Shown here piece after piece: positions 10,292-19,641 of a stretch of 64,000 nt of DNA. The stretch is from Streptococcus salivarius (lineage in GTDB: Bacteria > Bacillota > Bacilli > Lactobacillales > Streptococcaceae). The notes beneath the pieces were generated by a model. That model did no database searches, had not been told where the DNA came from, and saw only the letters and a list, made by a program, of their open reading frames with translations. The stretch is from contig NZ_CP018187.1 of NCBI RefSeq assembly GCF_009738225.1, positions 1,188,501-1,252,500 of the forward strand, written 5' to 3'. Position 1 is the first letter of the stretch; each line of letters opens with the position of its first letter. The position numbers and the translations under genes are program-made.

Positions 10292-10981
10292 CTAAGCCTC
10301 AACAGGCATAAAGTTACCGACAATTTTACCAATAATTCGAGGATCTTCGTCATAGGGTGCGAACTTATCACCATAACGTTTATTGAGAGAAACTAAACGT
10401 AGCCCATCTTCCTCGCGATAAACTTTTTTGATATAGGTTTGACCATCCCAGTCTACAGCATAAACAGCTCCATCATAATCAAAACCTGTTTGTTTGATTA
10501 GCACTACTTCACCATTTAGGTAGGTAGGTTCCATAGAGTCTCCAAATACCCATGATGCAAAATCATGATCCAATTCTTCATCATAGAAAACTTCATCATA
10601 ATTGCCATCACCAAAGTAAGTGTAACCAGTTCCGGCTGATAAACGCTCGAAAACTTTGTAAGAGTAAAGCGGAACAACAGGTGCTTTTTGCTTTTCTGCT
10701 TCTTGCTCTTCTAGGAGAGCCTTAGTGAGTCGCAAAGCTTCTTGGCGATTTTCCTCATTTAATTCCAAGTAGACTTCTACAATCTCATGCTCAGAAAGAA
10801 AATAGGTCTCAGCTACACCAAAAAGTTCGGCCAAAACCGAAAGGTTCTTTTGATTAGGTTTCGTCTTACCATTTTCCCAATTAAAATAAGAGGAGCGTGA
10901 AATTCCTAGATGCTTAGCTACTGATGCTTGGCTCATTCCTTGTGCTTCTCGAATTTCCTTAAGTCTTTGTCCTGAAAACAT
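10292..10981 (-). CDS. hdiR: HdiR-like LexA-type SOS regulator (XRE HTH + S24 peptidase)
   Basis: 229 aa. It has an N-terminal Cro/CI helix-turn-helix (residues about 5-60, MSQASVAKHLGISRSSYFNWE), a linker, and a C-terminal LexA/S24 self-cleavage domain. The likely scissile Ala-Gly is in LSAGTGYTY, with the catalytic Ser in GDSMEPTYLNGEVVLIK and Lys in DWDGQTYIKK. This architecture matches Lactococcus lactis HdiR, which self-cleaves on DNA damage and represses itself and umuC. An operator-like sequence sits directly upstream (10992-11009) and a perfect copy lies before umuC at 21066-21083, which strongly supports the same role here. SD GGAGGT. Confidence 0.88.
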   Translation of the reverse strand: MFSGQRLKEIREAQGMSQASVAKHLGISRSSYFNWENGKTKPNQKNLSVLAELFGVAETYFLSEHEIVEVYLELNEENRQEALRLTKALLEEQEAEKQKAPVVPLYSYKVFERLSAGTGYTYFGDGNYDEVFYDEELDHDFASWVFGDSMEPTYLNGEVVLIKQTGFDYDGAVYAVDWDGQTYIKKVYREEDGLRLVSLNKRYGDKFAPYDEDPRIIGKIVGNFMPVEA

Positions 10982-10991
10982 GGCTACCTCC

Positions 10992-11009
10992 GTAAGTTAA
11001 TAAACTAAC
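10992..11009 (-). promoter_or_regulatory. HdiR-type operator at hdiR (autoregulation)
   Basis: The 18 bases match 16 of 18 positions of the perfect palindrome GTTAGTTTATAAACTAAC found upstream of umuC. The site lies immediately upstream of the hdiR SD, so a bound repressor would block the transcription start. Confidence 0.7.
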
Positions 11010-11020
11010 ATAAGTTTATC

Positions 11021-11058
11021 AAAAAAAGTAGTTGTTTTCAAGTGAAACTAACTACTTT
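11021..11058 (-). terminator. Terminator of niaR
   Basis: A 9-bp perfect stem (11025-11033 with 11050-11058) followed by T-rich sequence on the minus strand, 17 nt beyond the niaR stop. Confidence 0.75.
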
Positions 11059-11075
11059 TACATTTCTCTTTTATC

Positions 11076-11591
11076 TCATTCTTTAACTAAAAATCCTAGA
11101 TGGTTAAGTGCCTCTTCAATATAATCTATATCTTGCTCACTATCTGCTTCGACAAGATGATAATGAACACCGTTTGTCAAATCAGATAAGGGGCGAAAGT
11201 CATTTGACGAGGCCTGGTCTAAAAAATGACTAACATCTCGACGACAAGTCAATTTCAACAAAGTCTGAATTTCTCCATAAACTGGATGATCTATCATGAT
11301 ATTTTGAATACGGCCTCCATTATCAACAATAGCCAAAAGCTCATCCTCCATATCGGACACTTTATGATTCACCTTAAATAGTCGATGTACATAAGAATTG
11401 TCATCGCTACTTTTATAGATATATCCCCTATTAGTTGAAATAATCTGGGCACCATCTGCACGCAAGAGGGCAATATCTTGAACAATGATTTGACGTGTCA
11501 CACCAAAATGCTCCGCCAAACTCTGTCCATTCATTGACTCTTTAGCTCCCTTTAAGAGTGCCAATAATTCTTGTTTTCGATTTGAAGCCAT
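11076..11591 (-). CDS. niaR: NAD/niacin-responsive repressor NiaR
   Basis: 171 aa: an N-terminal winged HTH (residues about 5-60, LAEHFGVTRQIIVQDIALLR) and a C-terminal 3H domain, the nicotinic-acid-binding module named for three conserved His (seen within YVHRLFKVNHK, IDHPVYGE and DVSHFLD). NiaR represses niacin uptake and NAD-salvage genes. Its gene lies 23 nt after niaX, so repressor and transporter form one autoregulated unit. Confidence 0.92.
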   Translation of the reverse strand: MASNRKQELLALLKGAKESMNGQSLAEHFGVTRQIIVQDIALLRADGAQIISTNRGYIYKSSDDNSYVHRLFKVNHKVSDMEDELLAIVDNGGRIQNIMIDHPVYGEIQTLLKLTCRRDVSHFLDQASSNDFRPLSDLTNGVHYHLVEADSEQDIDYIEEALNHLGFLVKE

Positions 11592-11613
11592 AGACCAACC
11601 ATCCCTCTTTCAA

Positions 11614-12141
11614 TTAGCGTATTTTTCGAATACTTTTGAAAATCGTTAATGCTATAACATAGTCTATCATACTATGGACAATAGTGCCAAAACCAACTAA
11701 AACAAAGAGAACATAGAACAGTTTTTGGAAATCCTCTCCTGTTACGGAATAAAAAATCACGCAAGCAAGAACTTCACCTATGGCATGGATAAGACCTAAA
11801 ACAAAGTTGAAAAGTAATGATGATTTATGGTTTTCTATCGTTTGTGGAAATTTTTTCAAATAGAGTGCGCCTAAAAAGCCAAATATAATATGTGAAAAGG
11901 CCCTAAAAACAACCACAATCGGATAGCCAGCCATAAAGTATCCCAAACTAGAAGCTAAGATAACAAAAGCAGTTACCCAGGGAGATATAAACATGGCTAG
12001 AAATATTGGAACATGACTCCCCAAAGTATACGAAGCCGGTGGGATGATTAGTTTAATTGGCATGATACTTGGGATAAGGATAGCAATTGCAGTTAATAAA
12101 GCTGCAAAGGTCATTTCTTGAATTCTCTTTTTCGGTTTCAT
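11614..12141 (-). CDS. niaX: Niacin ECF-transporter substrate-binding (S) component NiaX
   Basis: Small integral membrane protein of 175 aa with about six hydrophobic segments. The N-terminal TFAALLTAIAILIPSI pattern is typical of energy-coupling-factor S components, which capture a vitamin and share the EcfAA'T module encoded elsewhere. Assignment to niacin rests on the directly following niaR and on overall similarity to the NiaX family. SD AGGAG precedes ATG 12141. Confidence 0.85.
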   Translation of the reverse strand: MKPKKRIQEMTFAALLTAIAILIPSIMPIKLIIPPASYTLGSHVPIFLAMFISPWVTAFVILASSLGYFMAGYPIVVVFRAFSHIIFGFLGALYLKKFPQTIENHKSSLLFNFVLGLIHAIGEVLACVIFYSVTGEDFQKLFYVLFVLVGFGTIVHSMIDYVIALTIFKSIRKIR

Positions 12142-12162
12142 AATCTACTCCTTTTTATTTAT

Positions 12163-12192
12163 TGTATATACATTAGTATATTACAGTGTATA
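12163..12192 (-). promoter_or_regulatory. Possible NiaR operator / promoter region of niaX-niaR
   Basis: Two palindromic elements lie upstream of niaX: TGTATATACA at 12163-12172 (perfect) and TACAGTGTA at 12182-12190. Outer TATACA and TGTATA arms mirror each other. The position fits a repressor site. I do not know the exact streptococcal NiaR consensus, so this is only a candidate. Confidence 0.4.
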
Positions 12193-12216
12193 GTTATATA
12201 AGTCAATGTTTTTCAG

Positions 12217-12247
12217 AAAAAACACTAGAGCAAAATGCCCTAGCGTT
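12217..12247 (-). terminator. Terminator of ffh
   Basis: A 9-bp stem with a G-U pair (12223-12231 with 12237-12245, loop of five) is followed by T residues on the minus strand just after the ffh stop (12257). Confidence 0.75.
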
Positions 12248-12256
12248 CTATGTTTC

Positions 12257-13819
12257 TTATTTACGTTTTTTCTTAGCTTTTTTCATCTTATTAGCTTGAC
12301 GCTTCATCGCATGTTTCATGGCAAATGAACCAACCTTACCTTTAAGGCCACCACCAAGCATTTGGCTAAGATCCATATTTCCAAGATCTGGCATACCAGC
12401 GCCACCCATCATGCCTTCAAGAGCAGACATGTCCATATTACCCATATCCGGCATATTTGGCATGTTTTTTGGCAAATTATTTGGGTTAAGACCCATTTGA
12501 CGCATCATTTGCTCCATATCACCAGACATAACACCTTGCATCATTTGTTTTGCCTGGTTAAAGTCTTTAATAAACTTGTTTACTTCGATGAAGGTATTCC
12601 CTGAACCATTGGCAATCCGGCGACGACGACTTGGTGTCAAAAGATCTGGATTTTCACGTTCTTCAGGTGTCATAGATGATACGATGGCACGTTTGCGAGC
12701 AATTTGTTTCTCATCTACTTTAACATTAGCCAAGGCTGGATTGTTAGCCATACCTGGCAACATCTTGAGCAAATCCTCCATTGGACCCATATTTTGTACC
12801 TGGTCTAATTGGTCGATGAAGTCATTGAAGTCAAAAGTGTTTTCACGCATCTTTTCAGCCAACTCAAGAGATTTTTTCTCATCATACTCTTGAGAAGCTT
12901 TTTCGATAAGGGTAAGAAGGTCACCCATACCCAAAATACGACTTGACATACGGTCTGGGTGGAAAGTCTCGATATCCGTAATTTTCTCACCAGTACCCGT
13001 AAATTTGATTGGCTTGCCTGTAATCTCACGAATAGAAAGAGCTGCACCACCACGTGTGTCCCCATCAATTTTTGTAAGAACAACACCAGTGATATCTAGC
13101 TGTTCGTTGAACTCCTTGGCAACGTTAGCAGCTTCCTGACCAATCATGCTATCCACAACCAAGAGAATTTCGTTTGGATGAGCAAAATCCTTAATATCAT
13201 GCAACTCTTGCATGAGAGTCTCGTCAATCTGCAAACGACCAGCCGTATCAATCAAGACATAGTCATTCTTATTGGCACGCGCTTGTTCCAAACCATTTTT
13301 GACAATCTCAACTGCTGGTATCTCTGTTCCCATATCAAAAACAGGAACATTGATTTGTTGCCCCAAAGTTTTCAATTGATCAATGGCTGCTGGACGATAG
13401 ATGTCCGCCGCAATCATCATTGGACGGGCTTCTTGTTCCTTGATCAACTTATTAGCCAATTTACCAGCAAAGGTTGTCTTACCAGCCCCTTGGAGACCAA
13501 CCATCATAATGATTGTTGGAATCTTTGGAGATTTCTCAATTTCAGATGTTTCAGACCCAAGAATCTCTGTCAATTCTTCATTAACAATCTTGATAATTTG
13601 TTGTGAAGCATCAAGAGTATCAATGATTTCGTGACCTACAGCACGTTCACGAACACGTTTGATAAATGTCTTAACGACTGGTAGCGCTACGTCTGCTTCA
13701 AGAAGTGCCAAACGAATCTCTTTAGTGACTTCTTGAACTTCTTTCTCTGAAAGTTTTCCTTTACGTCTTAAATTTTTGAAAACGCCTTGCAAGCGTTCCG
13801 TTAAGCTTTCAAAAGCCAT
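12257..13819 (-). CDS. ffh: Signal recognition particle protein Ffh
   Basis: SRP54 GTPase (520 aa) that brings nascent membrane proteins to the FtsY receptor. N domain at residues 1-90; G domain with GLQGAGKTT near 108, DTAGR near 190 and TKIDGD near 248; C-terminal Met-rich M domain binding scRNA, from about residue 300. The tail is rich in Met/Gly and ends with Lys/Arg repeats. It lies directly after ylxM, the usual Gram-positive pair. Confidence 0.97.
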   Translation of the reverse strand: MAFESLTERLQGVFKNLRRKGKLSEKEVQEVTKEIRLALLEADVALPVVKTFIKRVRERAVGHEIIDTLDASQQIIKIVNEELTEILGSETSEIEKSPKIPTIIMMVGLQGAGKTTFAGKLANKLIKEQEARPMMIAADIYRPAAIDQLKTLGQQINVPVFDMGTEIPAVEIVKNGLEQARANKNDYVLIDTAGRLQIDETLMQELHDIKDFAHPNEILLVVDSMIGQEAANVAKEFNEQLDITGVVLTKIDGDTRGGAALSIREITGKPIKFTGTGEKITDIETFHPDRMSSRILGMGDLLTLIEKASQEYDEKKSLELAEKMRENTFDFNDFIDQLDQVQNMGPMEDLLKMLPGMANNPALANVKVDEKQIARKRAIVSSMTPEERENPDLLTPSRRRRIANGSGNTFIEVNKFIKDFNQAKQMMQGVMSGDMEQMMRQMGLNPNNLPKNMPNMPDMGNMDMSALEGMMGGAGMPDLGNMDLSQMLGGGLKGKVGSFAMKHAMKRQANKMKKAKKKRK

Positions 13820-13851
13820 ATATCATTTCCTCTCTTACTTTCTGCTTGAAT

Positions 13852-14184
13852 CTAATCTCTATTATCAATGCTGCTGAGCACAGCAATTTGTTCCTGGAGG
13901 TAGCTATCGTCTGGGTATTTTTCCATGATATCATCAAAAATTTGGCTACGGACGATGTAATCTGAATACATATGTAATTTCATCTCGTAAGCTTCTAAAA
14001 TCTTCTCAGTACGCTTGATGTTATCATATACTGCCTGGCGACTCACACCAAATTCCTCGGCAATTTCTGCCAAACTGTAATCATCCGCATAATAGAGCTC
14101 AATATAGTTCATCTGCTTATCTGTCAAAAGTGCAGCATAGAACTCAAAAAGGGCATTCATGCGATTGGTTTTTTCAATTTCCAT
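13852..14184 (-). CDS. ylxM: YlxM family SRP-associated HTH protein
   Basis: 110-aa helix-turn-helix protein ([20 protein letters not shown] is the HTH) of the YlxM/p13 family, encoded upstream of ffh in most Firmicutes; in streptococci it modulates SRP assembly. An in-frame ATG also occurs three codons earlier (14193). I chose 14184 because streptococcal homologues start [13 protein letters not shown]. It is 32 nt from ffh and probably co-transcribed. Confidence 0.92.
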   Translation of the reverse strand: MEIEKTNRMNALFEFYAALLTDKQMNYIELYYADDYSLAEIAEEFGVSRQAVYDNIKRTEKILEAYEMKLHMYSDYIVRSQIFDDIMEKYPDDSYLQEQIAVLSSIDNRD

Positions 14185-14249
14185 AAGCTCCATTTTACCA
14201 TAAAATCATGGTGTTAGCACGATTCTTATGCAGAAAAAAGCAGTGACTT

Positions 14250-14948
14250 CTAATTGTTCTCCAAATAAAATTCAAAACGGTCACCAACATAGTAACTTCG
14301 TACATATTCGAAAGCCTGACCATCTTGGAGGAAGGAAATTTGTGTCAAACTTAGGAGAGCATCACCAGTCTTAACCTTGAGGTGCTTGGCTAAACTACTA
14401 TTGGCCAAACTAGCTGAAATGGTCTGCTGACTTTTCCCAATTTCATATCCATTATCGGTCAGTGTCTTGAAGAAATGTTCTGTAATTTCTGACTCCTTAA
14501 AACCTCGGATAATTTTCTCAGGGATACTGGCAATCTCATAGGCAACTGGAAGATCATCCGCAAAGCGAACACGTTCCATACGAATCACATAGGACTGTGG
14601 TAGGACACCTAAATTCTTGATTTCAAATTCATTGGGATGCACACGTTTATATGAAATAAGCTCACTAGACGGTTTCTTGCCTTGGGATTTAACAATCTCT
14701 GTGAAACTCGTGGTTCCACGCATCTTTTCCTTAACTCGACTGCTGGCCACAAAAGTACCACTGCCTGGTTTACGTTCTAAAATACCCTCGTCTACTAAAA
14801 GTGTTATGGCCTGACGCACAGTCATACGACTCACATCAAAAGTGTCGCAAAGATCCCGCTCGCTAGGGAGACGTTGCCCGATTTTCCAAGTACCATCATC
14901 AACATCTTCCTTAATCTTATCATGTATGCGAATATACGCTGGTAACAT
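14250..14948 (-). CDS. GntR/HutC-family regulator with UTRA ligand domain (NagR candidate)
   Basis: 232 aa: an N-terminal GntR winged HTH (IGQRLPSERDLCDTFDVSRM and VDEGILERKPGSGTFV) and a C-terminal UTRA effector domain typical of regulators that bind phosphorylated sugars. It is divergent from guaA, an arrangement I recall from other streptococci. HutC/UTRA regulators include NagR, which senses amino-sugar phosphates. Two NagR-type boxes upstream of glmS in this window make NagR a reasonable candidate, but the link is inference. SD GGGGG precedes ATG 14948. Confidence 0.85.
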   Translation of the reverse strand: MLPAYIRIHDKIKEDVDDGTWKIGQRLPSERDLCDTFDVSRMTVRQAITLLVDEGILERKPGSGTFVASSRVKEKMRGTTSFTEIVKSQGKKPSSELISYKRVHPNEFEIKNLGVLPQSYVIRMERVRFADDLPVAYEIASIPEKIIRGFKESEITEHFFKTLTDNGYEIGKSQQTISASLANSSLAKHLKVKTGDALLSLTQISFLQDGQAFEYVRSYYVGDRFEFYLENN

Positions 14949-15116
14949 CTAATACCCCCTTCTGTACCCCTATTTTACAAAAAAAGTAACAGAATTGTAA
15001 AGATGAGTATGATACTTACAGTTTCTCGTATAAATCTAGGTGCTAAGTCCATAAATTTGTGATACAATGATTGCATAAGAAAGAGTCCATGTGTGACGTA
15101 AAAAGAAAGGGTAATA

Positions 15117-16679
15117 ATGACTGACATTTCTACTTTGAATGATGTGCAGAAAATCATTGTTCTAGACTATGGTAGCCAATACAATCAGCTGATTGCACGT
15201 CGTATTCGTGAATTTGGTGTTTTCTCTGAATTGAAGAGCCATAAAATTACCGCTGATGAAGTCCGTGCCATCAATCCTATCGGTATCGTACTTTCTGGTG
15301 GTCCTAACTCTGTTTATGCCGAAGATGCATTTGGTATTGACGAAGAGATTTTGGAACTTGGTATTCCAATTCTTGGTATCTGTTACGGAATGCAACTTTT
15401 GACCCACAAACTCGGTGGTAAAGTTGTTCCAGCTGGTGAAGCAGGTAACCGTGAGTATGGCCAATCGACACTTCGCCTTCGTACCCAATCAGAACTCTTT
15501 GCAGGAACTCCTGAAGAACAAGTTGTTCTGATGAGCCACGGTGATGCAGTTACAGAAATTCCAGAAGGTTTCCATCTTGTTGGTGACTCAGTAGATTGCC
15601 CATTCGCCGCAATGGAAAATACTGAGAAAAACTTCTATGGTATCCAATTCCACCCAGAAGTTCGTCACTCTGTATATGGTAATGATATCTTGAAAAACTT
15701 TGCTTTTGGTATCTGTGGTGCCAAAGGTGACTGGTCAATGGCTAACTTCGTAGATATGCAAATTGCACAAATCCGTGAAACAGTTGGTGACCGTAAAGTC
15801 CTTCTTGGACTCTCAGGTGGGGTTGACTCATCTGTTGTTGGTGTCCTTTTGCAAAAAGCTATCGGTGATCAATTGACATGTATCTTCGTTGACCACGGTC
15901 TTCTCCGTAAAGGTGAAGGTGACCAAGTTATGGAGATGCTTGGAGGTAAATTTGGTCTTAACATTATCCGTGTTGATGCTTCTAAACGCTTCCTAGACCT
16001 CTTGGCTGGTGTTGATGATCCTGAGAAAAAACGTAAAATCATTGGTAACGAGTTTGTTTACGTCTTTGATGACGAAGCAAGCAAACTTAAAGGTGTAGAC
16101 TTCCTAGCTCAAGGAACGCTCTATACTGATATTATTGAATCAGGTACTGAGACAGCTCAAACAATCAAATCTCACCACAACGTTGGTGGTCTTCCAGAAG
16201 ACATGCAATTTGAATTGATTGAACCACTTAATACCCTCTTTAAAGATGAAGTTCGTGCCCTTGGTACTGAAATGGGAATGCCTGATGAAGTCGTTTGGCG
16301 TCAACCTTTCCCAGGACCAGGACTCGCCATCCGTGTTATGGGTGAAATCACTGAAGAGAAACTTGAAACCGTTCGTGAGTCTGACGCTATCCTTCGTGAA
16401 GAAATTGCCAAAGCTGGTCTTGATCGTGATGTATGGCAATACTTCACTGTTAACACAGGCGTTCGTTCTGTCGGTGTTATGGGTGATGGCCGTACTTACG
16501 ACTACACTATTGCTATCCGTGCTATCACTTCAATCGACGGTATGACAGCTGACTTTGCGAAACTTCCATGGGAAGTTCTTCAAAAGATTTCTGTTCGAAT
16601 CGTTAACGAAGTTGACCACGTTAACCGTATCGTCTACGATATTACAAGTAAACCACCTGCAACAGTAGAGTGGGAATAA
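15117..16679 (+). CDS. guaA: GMP synthase (glutamine-hydrolysing)
   Basis: Converts XMP to GMP (520 aa). Class I glutamine amidotransferase domain at residues 1-200: nucleophile Cys in GICYGMQLL, His-Glu in [11 protein letters not shown]-pyrophosphatase domain: [12 protein letters not shown]-loop near 228. C-terminal dimerisation domain ends KPPATVEWE, as in all GuaA. SD AAAGGG lies before ATG 15117. The leader (about 45 nt) shows no purine riboswitch. A strong terminator follows at 16768-16804. Confidence 0.98.
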   Translation: MTDISTLNDVQKIIVLDYGSQYNQLIARRIREFGVFSELKSHKITADEVRAINPIGIVLSGGPNSVYAEDAFGIDEEILELGIPILGICYGMQLLTHKLGGKVVPAGEAGNREYGQSTLRLRTQSELFAGTPEEQVVLMSHGDAVTEIPEGFHLVGDSVDCPFAAMENTEKNFYGIQFHPEVRHSVYGNDILKNFAFGICGAKGDWSMANFVDMQIAQIRETVGDRKVLLGLSGGVDSSVVGVLLQKAIGDQLTCIFVDHGLLRKGEGDQVMEMLGGKFGLNIIRVDASKRFLDLLAGVDDPEKKRKIIGNEFVYVFDDEASKLKGVDFLAQGTLYTDIIESGTETAQTIKSHHNVGGLPEDMQFELIEPLNTLFKDEVRALGTEMGMPDEVVWRQPFPGPGLAIRVMGEITEEKLETVRESDAILREEIAKAGLDRDVWQYFTVNTGVRSVGVMGDGRTYDYTIAIRAITSIDGMTADFAKLPWEVLQKISVRIVNEVDHVNRIVYDITSKPPATVEWE

Positions 16680-16767
16680 AATATAAACCTAATTTAAAGT
16701 GACTTGATTGATTTAACAGCATTTTAAATTGTTTTAAAACGCTAAAATCTAATTACTTATATTTGGT

Positions 16768-16804
16768 TCCCCACCAGAATTTCTTTCTGGTGGGGATTTT
16801 TTAT
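16768..16804 (+). terminator. Strong terminator of guaA
   Basis: A perfect 12-bp stem TCCCCACCAGAA/TTCTGGTGGGGA with a five-base loop, followed by TTTTTTAT. Confidence 0.95.
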
Positions 16805-16956
16805 ATCTTAATTACAAAAATAGAGCAATAAGCAATGATATGGGGTCAGAAAAATTTTTCCTTTTCTGCTGTTCAGTACTAACTCTTACATCATACCTAG
16901 ATAATGGGGTAAAATCAGAACTCTCTGATTATTATTTATTTGTAAAAAAATTCACT

Positions 16957-17541
16957 TTAATCATTTGCTATATTTCCTTCGTTCACATTGAGTCCATAAA
17001 TTTCAAAATCATGATAGAATCCATTATAGAACTCGAATTGGGAGATTTCGTTTTCCTTTTTAAAACCTAAACTGATTGGTATAAACTTACTTCTAACATT
17101 ATCAACATCTATATAAATCAAAAGCTTATCAATTTTAAATTTGGATGGAATGATTTTTATTAATTCTTTTAATCCCTGCTTTACAAAACCTTGATTTTCA
17201 TATCTTTCTGATATCCAATATCCAATTTCGGCTTGATGTTTTTGTAAATCAATATTATGTATATCTATCATCCCTACTGGTTTCTGATTTACGCAAATTG
17301 TTAACATAAATAACTCATTGCGCTCCATTTTTTCACGTGCATACTTTATAAACTCTTTTTCATTTTCAAGACTTTTCATATTTTCCACCCAAGGAAGCCA
17401 CTTAGCAAGACGTTCTCGTTCAGTAGAAACAATCTCATATAACCCTTCACTATGGCTATCGGATATATAAAAAAGTTGGCATCGTTTCCCACGTGACTTA
17501 AACTCTATAAATAGTTCCGAGTCCAAGTTGGTAGAATCCAT
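16957..17541 (-). CDS. GNAT-family (RimL-like) N-acetyltransferase
   Basis: 194 aa with a GNAT acetyl-CoA fold: LFMLTICVNQKPVGMIDIH (beta strands 2-4) and the RimL-type segment IGYWISERYENQGFVKQGLK, which replaces the usual QxxGxG/A loop. The N-terminal segment resembles ribosomal-protein-Ser/Ala acetyltransferases of the RimJ/RimL group, but the substrate is unknown. Codon use is visibly more AT-rich than in neighbours, and the gene stands alone between guaA and the alcohol dehydrogenase with noncoding spacers on both sides, suggesting acquisition. Confidence 0.8.
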   Translation of the reverse strand: MDSTNLDSELFIEFKSRGKRCQLFYISDSHSEGLYEIVSTERERLAKWLPWVENMKSLENEKEFIKYAREKMERNELFMLTICVNQKPVGMIDIHNIDLQKHQAEIGYWISERYENQGFVKQGLKELIKIIPSKFKIDKLLIYIDVDNVRSKFIPISLGFKKENEISQFEFYNGFYHDFEIYGLNVNEGNIAND

Positions 17542-17823
17542 TTCATACTCCTTGTTATAAATGATAATATTCTTTAACTCTTTATTTACGAAATCATTAT
17601 ATAACTTTTTTACTACTTTTCATATGAATAAAATTTTGTCTATCTTTTTAAGGTCAGAGCCTATTACAACAACAGACGAATTAAGGTAAAACTAAAGGAC
17701 CTAGTCCTATATAGTAGAGAACTAAATCCTTCACTTAAATTATTTGTCTAACTTTCTGGTATCAGTGCAAGTCTACACCACTCGACTCTTCACATAGTCA
17801 GGATAGCATAGATAGATGTTTGC
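17542..17823. other. AT-rich intergenic spacer, 282 bp
   Basis: No coding frame stands out. It holds the promoter region of the GNAT gene and a short palindrome AGGACCTAGTCCT near 17696. Nothing else is recognisable. Confidence 0.5.
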
Positions 17824-18843
17824 TTACTTAGTGAAATCCAATACTTTACGTCCTTGAATTTCACCTTTTTCCATTTGATCAAAGACTTCTACCGCTGTAT
17901 CAACAGGAACAGTTTCAACAACCGGTACTACCAATCCTTGTGCACCAAAGTCGAAGGCTTCTTCTAAGTCTTTACGTGTACCTACAAGAGATCCAACAAC
18001 ACGGATACCATCTAGAACTGTTTTGACAATTGAGAGGTCCATATATTCAGATGGGAGACCAACCGCAACGACTGTTCCACCAGCACGTACACTATCGATA
18101 GCCTGATTGAAAGCAACCTTAGAAACAGCTGTTACAACAGCACTGTGTGTACCGCCAGTTTTTTCTTGGATATAGCCTGCTACATCTTCAACTTCTTTAC
18201 CGTTCACCACTAAATCAGCACCAGATTCTTTAGCCAAATCAAGTTTATCTTGGTTGATATCAACAGCCACTACTCGTGCATTGAAAACTTTCTTAGCATA
18301 TTGAATAGCCAAGTTACCTAGTCCTCCGGCACCATAAATAGCTACCCATTGACCAGGTTCAACTTTAGCTTCTTTAATAGCTTTATATGTTGTAACTCCC
18401 GCACAGGTAATAGATGAAGCTTGAGCAGGATTAAGTCCTTCTGGAACTTTCACAGCATAGTCAGCGGTAACCAAAGCATAGTCACTCATACCACCATCAA
18501 CACTATAACCAGCATTTTTTACAGAACGACAGAGTGTTTCACGACCAGTTGTACAGTATTCACAATAACCACATCCTTCGAAGAACCAAGCGATTGATAC
18601 ACGGTCACCTTTTTTAAGTGTTTCAACCCCTTCGCCAACTTCTTCGACAATACCAATACCTTCGTGGCCCAGTATACGACCTGGTACTTGACCAAAGTCT
18701 CCATGAGATACGTGAAGGTCAGTATGACAAACGCCACAGTACTCAACTTTAACCAAAGCTTGGCCATGACCTACTACTGCTGGTTTTTCATGATCAACAA
18801 CTTCAACACCTGTGCTTGCTTGATTAACAACAACTGCTCTCAT
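17824..18843 (-). CDS. adhP: Zinc-dependent alcohol dehydrogenase (AdhP/AdhA type)
   Basis: Medium-chain, NAD-dependent alcohol dehydrogenase of 339 aa, interconverting acetaldehyde/aldehydes and alcohols. Catalytic zinc ligands: CGVCHTDLH and GHEGIG; structural zinc cluster [15 protein letters not shown]; Rossmann motif [11 protein letters not shown]. The reading frame is open to 18858, but ATG 18843 (MRAVVVNQA) has GGAGGT upstream and matches the family. A good promoter (18880-18907) with an overlapping cre-like site suggests catabolite control. Confidence 0.94.
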   Translation of the reverse strand: MRAVVVNQASTGVEVVDHEKPAVVGHGQALVKVEYCGVCHTDLHVSHGDFGQVPGRILGHEGIGIVEEVGEGVETLKKGDRVSIAWFFEGCGYCEYCTTGRETLCRSVKNAGYSVDGGMSDYALVTADYAVKVPEGLNPAQASSITCAGVTTYKAIKEAKVEPGQWVAIYGAGGLGNLAIQYAKKVFNARVVAVDINQDKLDLAKESGADLVVNGKEVEDVAGYIQEKTGGTHSAVVTAVSKVAFNQAIDSVRAGGTVVAVGLPSEYMDLSIVKTVLDGIRVVGSLVGTRKDLEEAFDFGAQGLVVPVVETVPVDTAVEVFDQMEKGEIQGRKVLDFTK

Positions 18844-18879
18844 CTTAATTACCTCCATATGATAACTTTTAACACCTTC

Positions 18880-18907
18880 ATTATAGCACTTACAGAGGTA
18901 ATATCAA
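18880..18907 (-). promoter_or_regulatory. Promoter of adhP with overlapping cre-like site
   Basis: On the minus strand TTGATA (18907-18902), a 16-bp spacer and TATAAT (18885-18880) with an extended TG. A CcpA cre-like sequence (18902-18916, one mismatch to WTGNAANCGNWNNCW) overlaps the -35. Confidence 0.65.
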
Positions 18908-19004
18908 CGCTTACATAAAGTTTTTCTTAGCTTGCGAAAACTTTCTTGAAAAGTCTCTATACAAATTCGATAAGTACTATTTTTTCTGCTGATATAGCTA
19001 TATT

Positions 19005-19286
19005 TCAATCATTCCCAAGATATCTATACTGTCTCACAAGTGTCTTGGAATCCGGTAGGCTGACTTCAAAATGGAAATAATGATTGCGTCCATCTCTGGC
19101 ATTCTCTTTATTTAATAAAAAATAATTCTTTTGACTGATGGCCATCTCCCTCATAATATCATCCGTCAAAAAGGTTAAGGGAATATCCATAGCAGAATAG
19201 CGATAAAAGTCTTCTTCAAATTTTAAATAGCTAGCAGAAAAATAGTCAATTTGAAGTTTATCATCATAAATTTTTCTCTTCCTCAT
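19005..19286 (-). CDS. Small hypothetical protein in the umuC cassette
   Basis: 93 aa, mixed charged/aromatic, with no transmembrane segment or known motif that I recognise (it may belong to a streptococcal DUF found in UmuC cassettes). Last gene of umuC-yolD-orf; it overlaps the YolD-like gene by 23 nt, so translation is coupled. By context it belongs to the SOS/HdiR-controlled set. Function unknown. Confidence 0.7.
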   Translation of the reverse strand: MRKRKIYDDKLQIDYFSASYLKFEEDFYRYSAMDIPLTFLTDDIMREMAISQKNYFLLNKENARDGRNHYFHFEVSLPDSKTLVRQYRYLGND

Positions 19287-19641
19287 CTATGTTTTCAACC
19301 TCCAAACTAATTCCTAATATATCCTTTGTTAGAATACATTTATGTCGCTTGCAAGATTTTATAGTAACTTGATTAAAATCCAAGTCAACCACATAGCCAC
19401 TACATCTACAGCACCTACCTTGATCCTTTATCTGGAAATTTCCCAATAATTGACCTGAATAAAGCTGGTTTAATAAAGTAAACTTCTCTAAATCATCCAA
19501 ATGACTCGTAAGATTTTCTTTAGTCTTATCTTCATGTAGGGAACTTGTGTGTTCCGACAAGAAAAAGCCCATCCACTTCATCATTCCCCTATCTTTATGT
19601 TCCCTAGCTGATTGAAAGGGAAGGTAACTACGGTCTATCAT
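19264..19641 (-). CDS. YolD-like protein with C-terminal cysteine cluster
   Basis: 125 aa. The N-terminal DRGMMKWMGFFLSEHTSSL fits the YolD-like signature (DRG-x2-KW-x4-L-x-EH). YolD-like proteins accompany Y-family polymerases in Bacillus (yqjW, uvrX). The C-terminal half holds a CCRC knuckle followed 17 residues later by CKRHKC, a potential zinc site. It overlaps the end of umuC by 4 nt (ATGA), a strong coupling signal. The role is presumably as polymerase accessory; not proven. Confidence 0.75.
   Translation of the reverse strand: MIDRSYLPFQSAREHKDRGMMKWMGFFLSEHTSSLHEDKTKENLTSHLDDLEKFTLLNQLYSGQLLGNFQIKDQGRCCRCSGYVVDLDFNQVTIKSCKRHKCILTKDILGISLEVENIDEEEKNL

Noticed and set aside
14949-15116. 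Purine riboswitch before guaA
   Set aside because: No conserved purine-aptamer core (three-way junction with the two loop motifs) can be found.
17690-17710. IS remnant suggested by the palindrome AGGACCTAGTCCT
   Set aside because: No transposase fragment or target duplication is visible around it.
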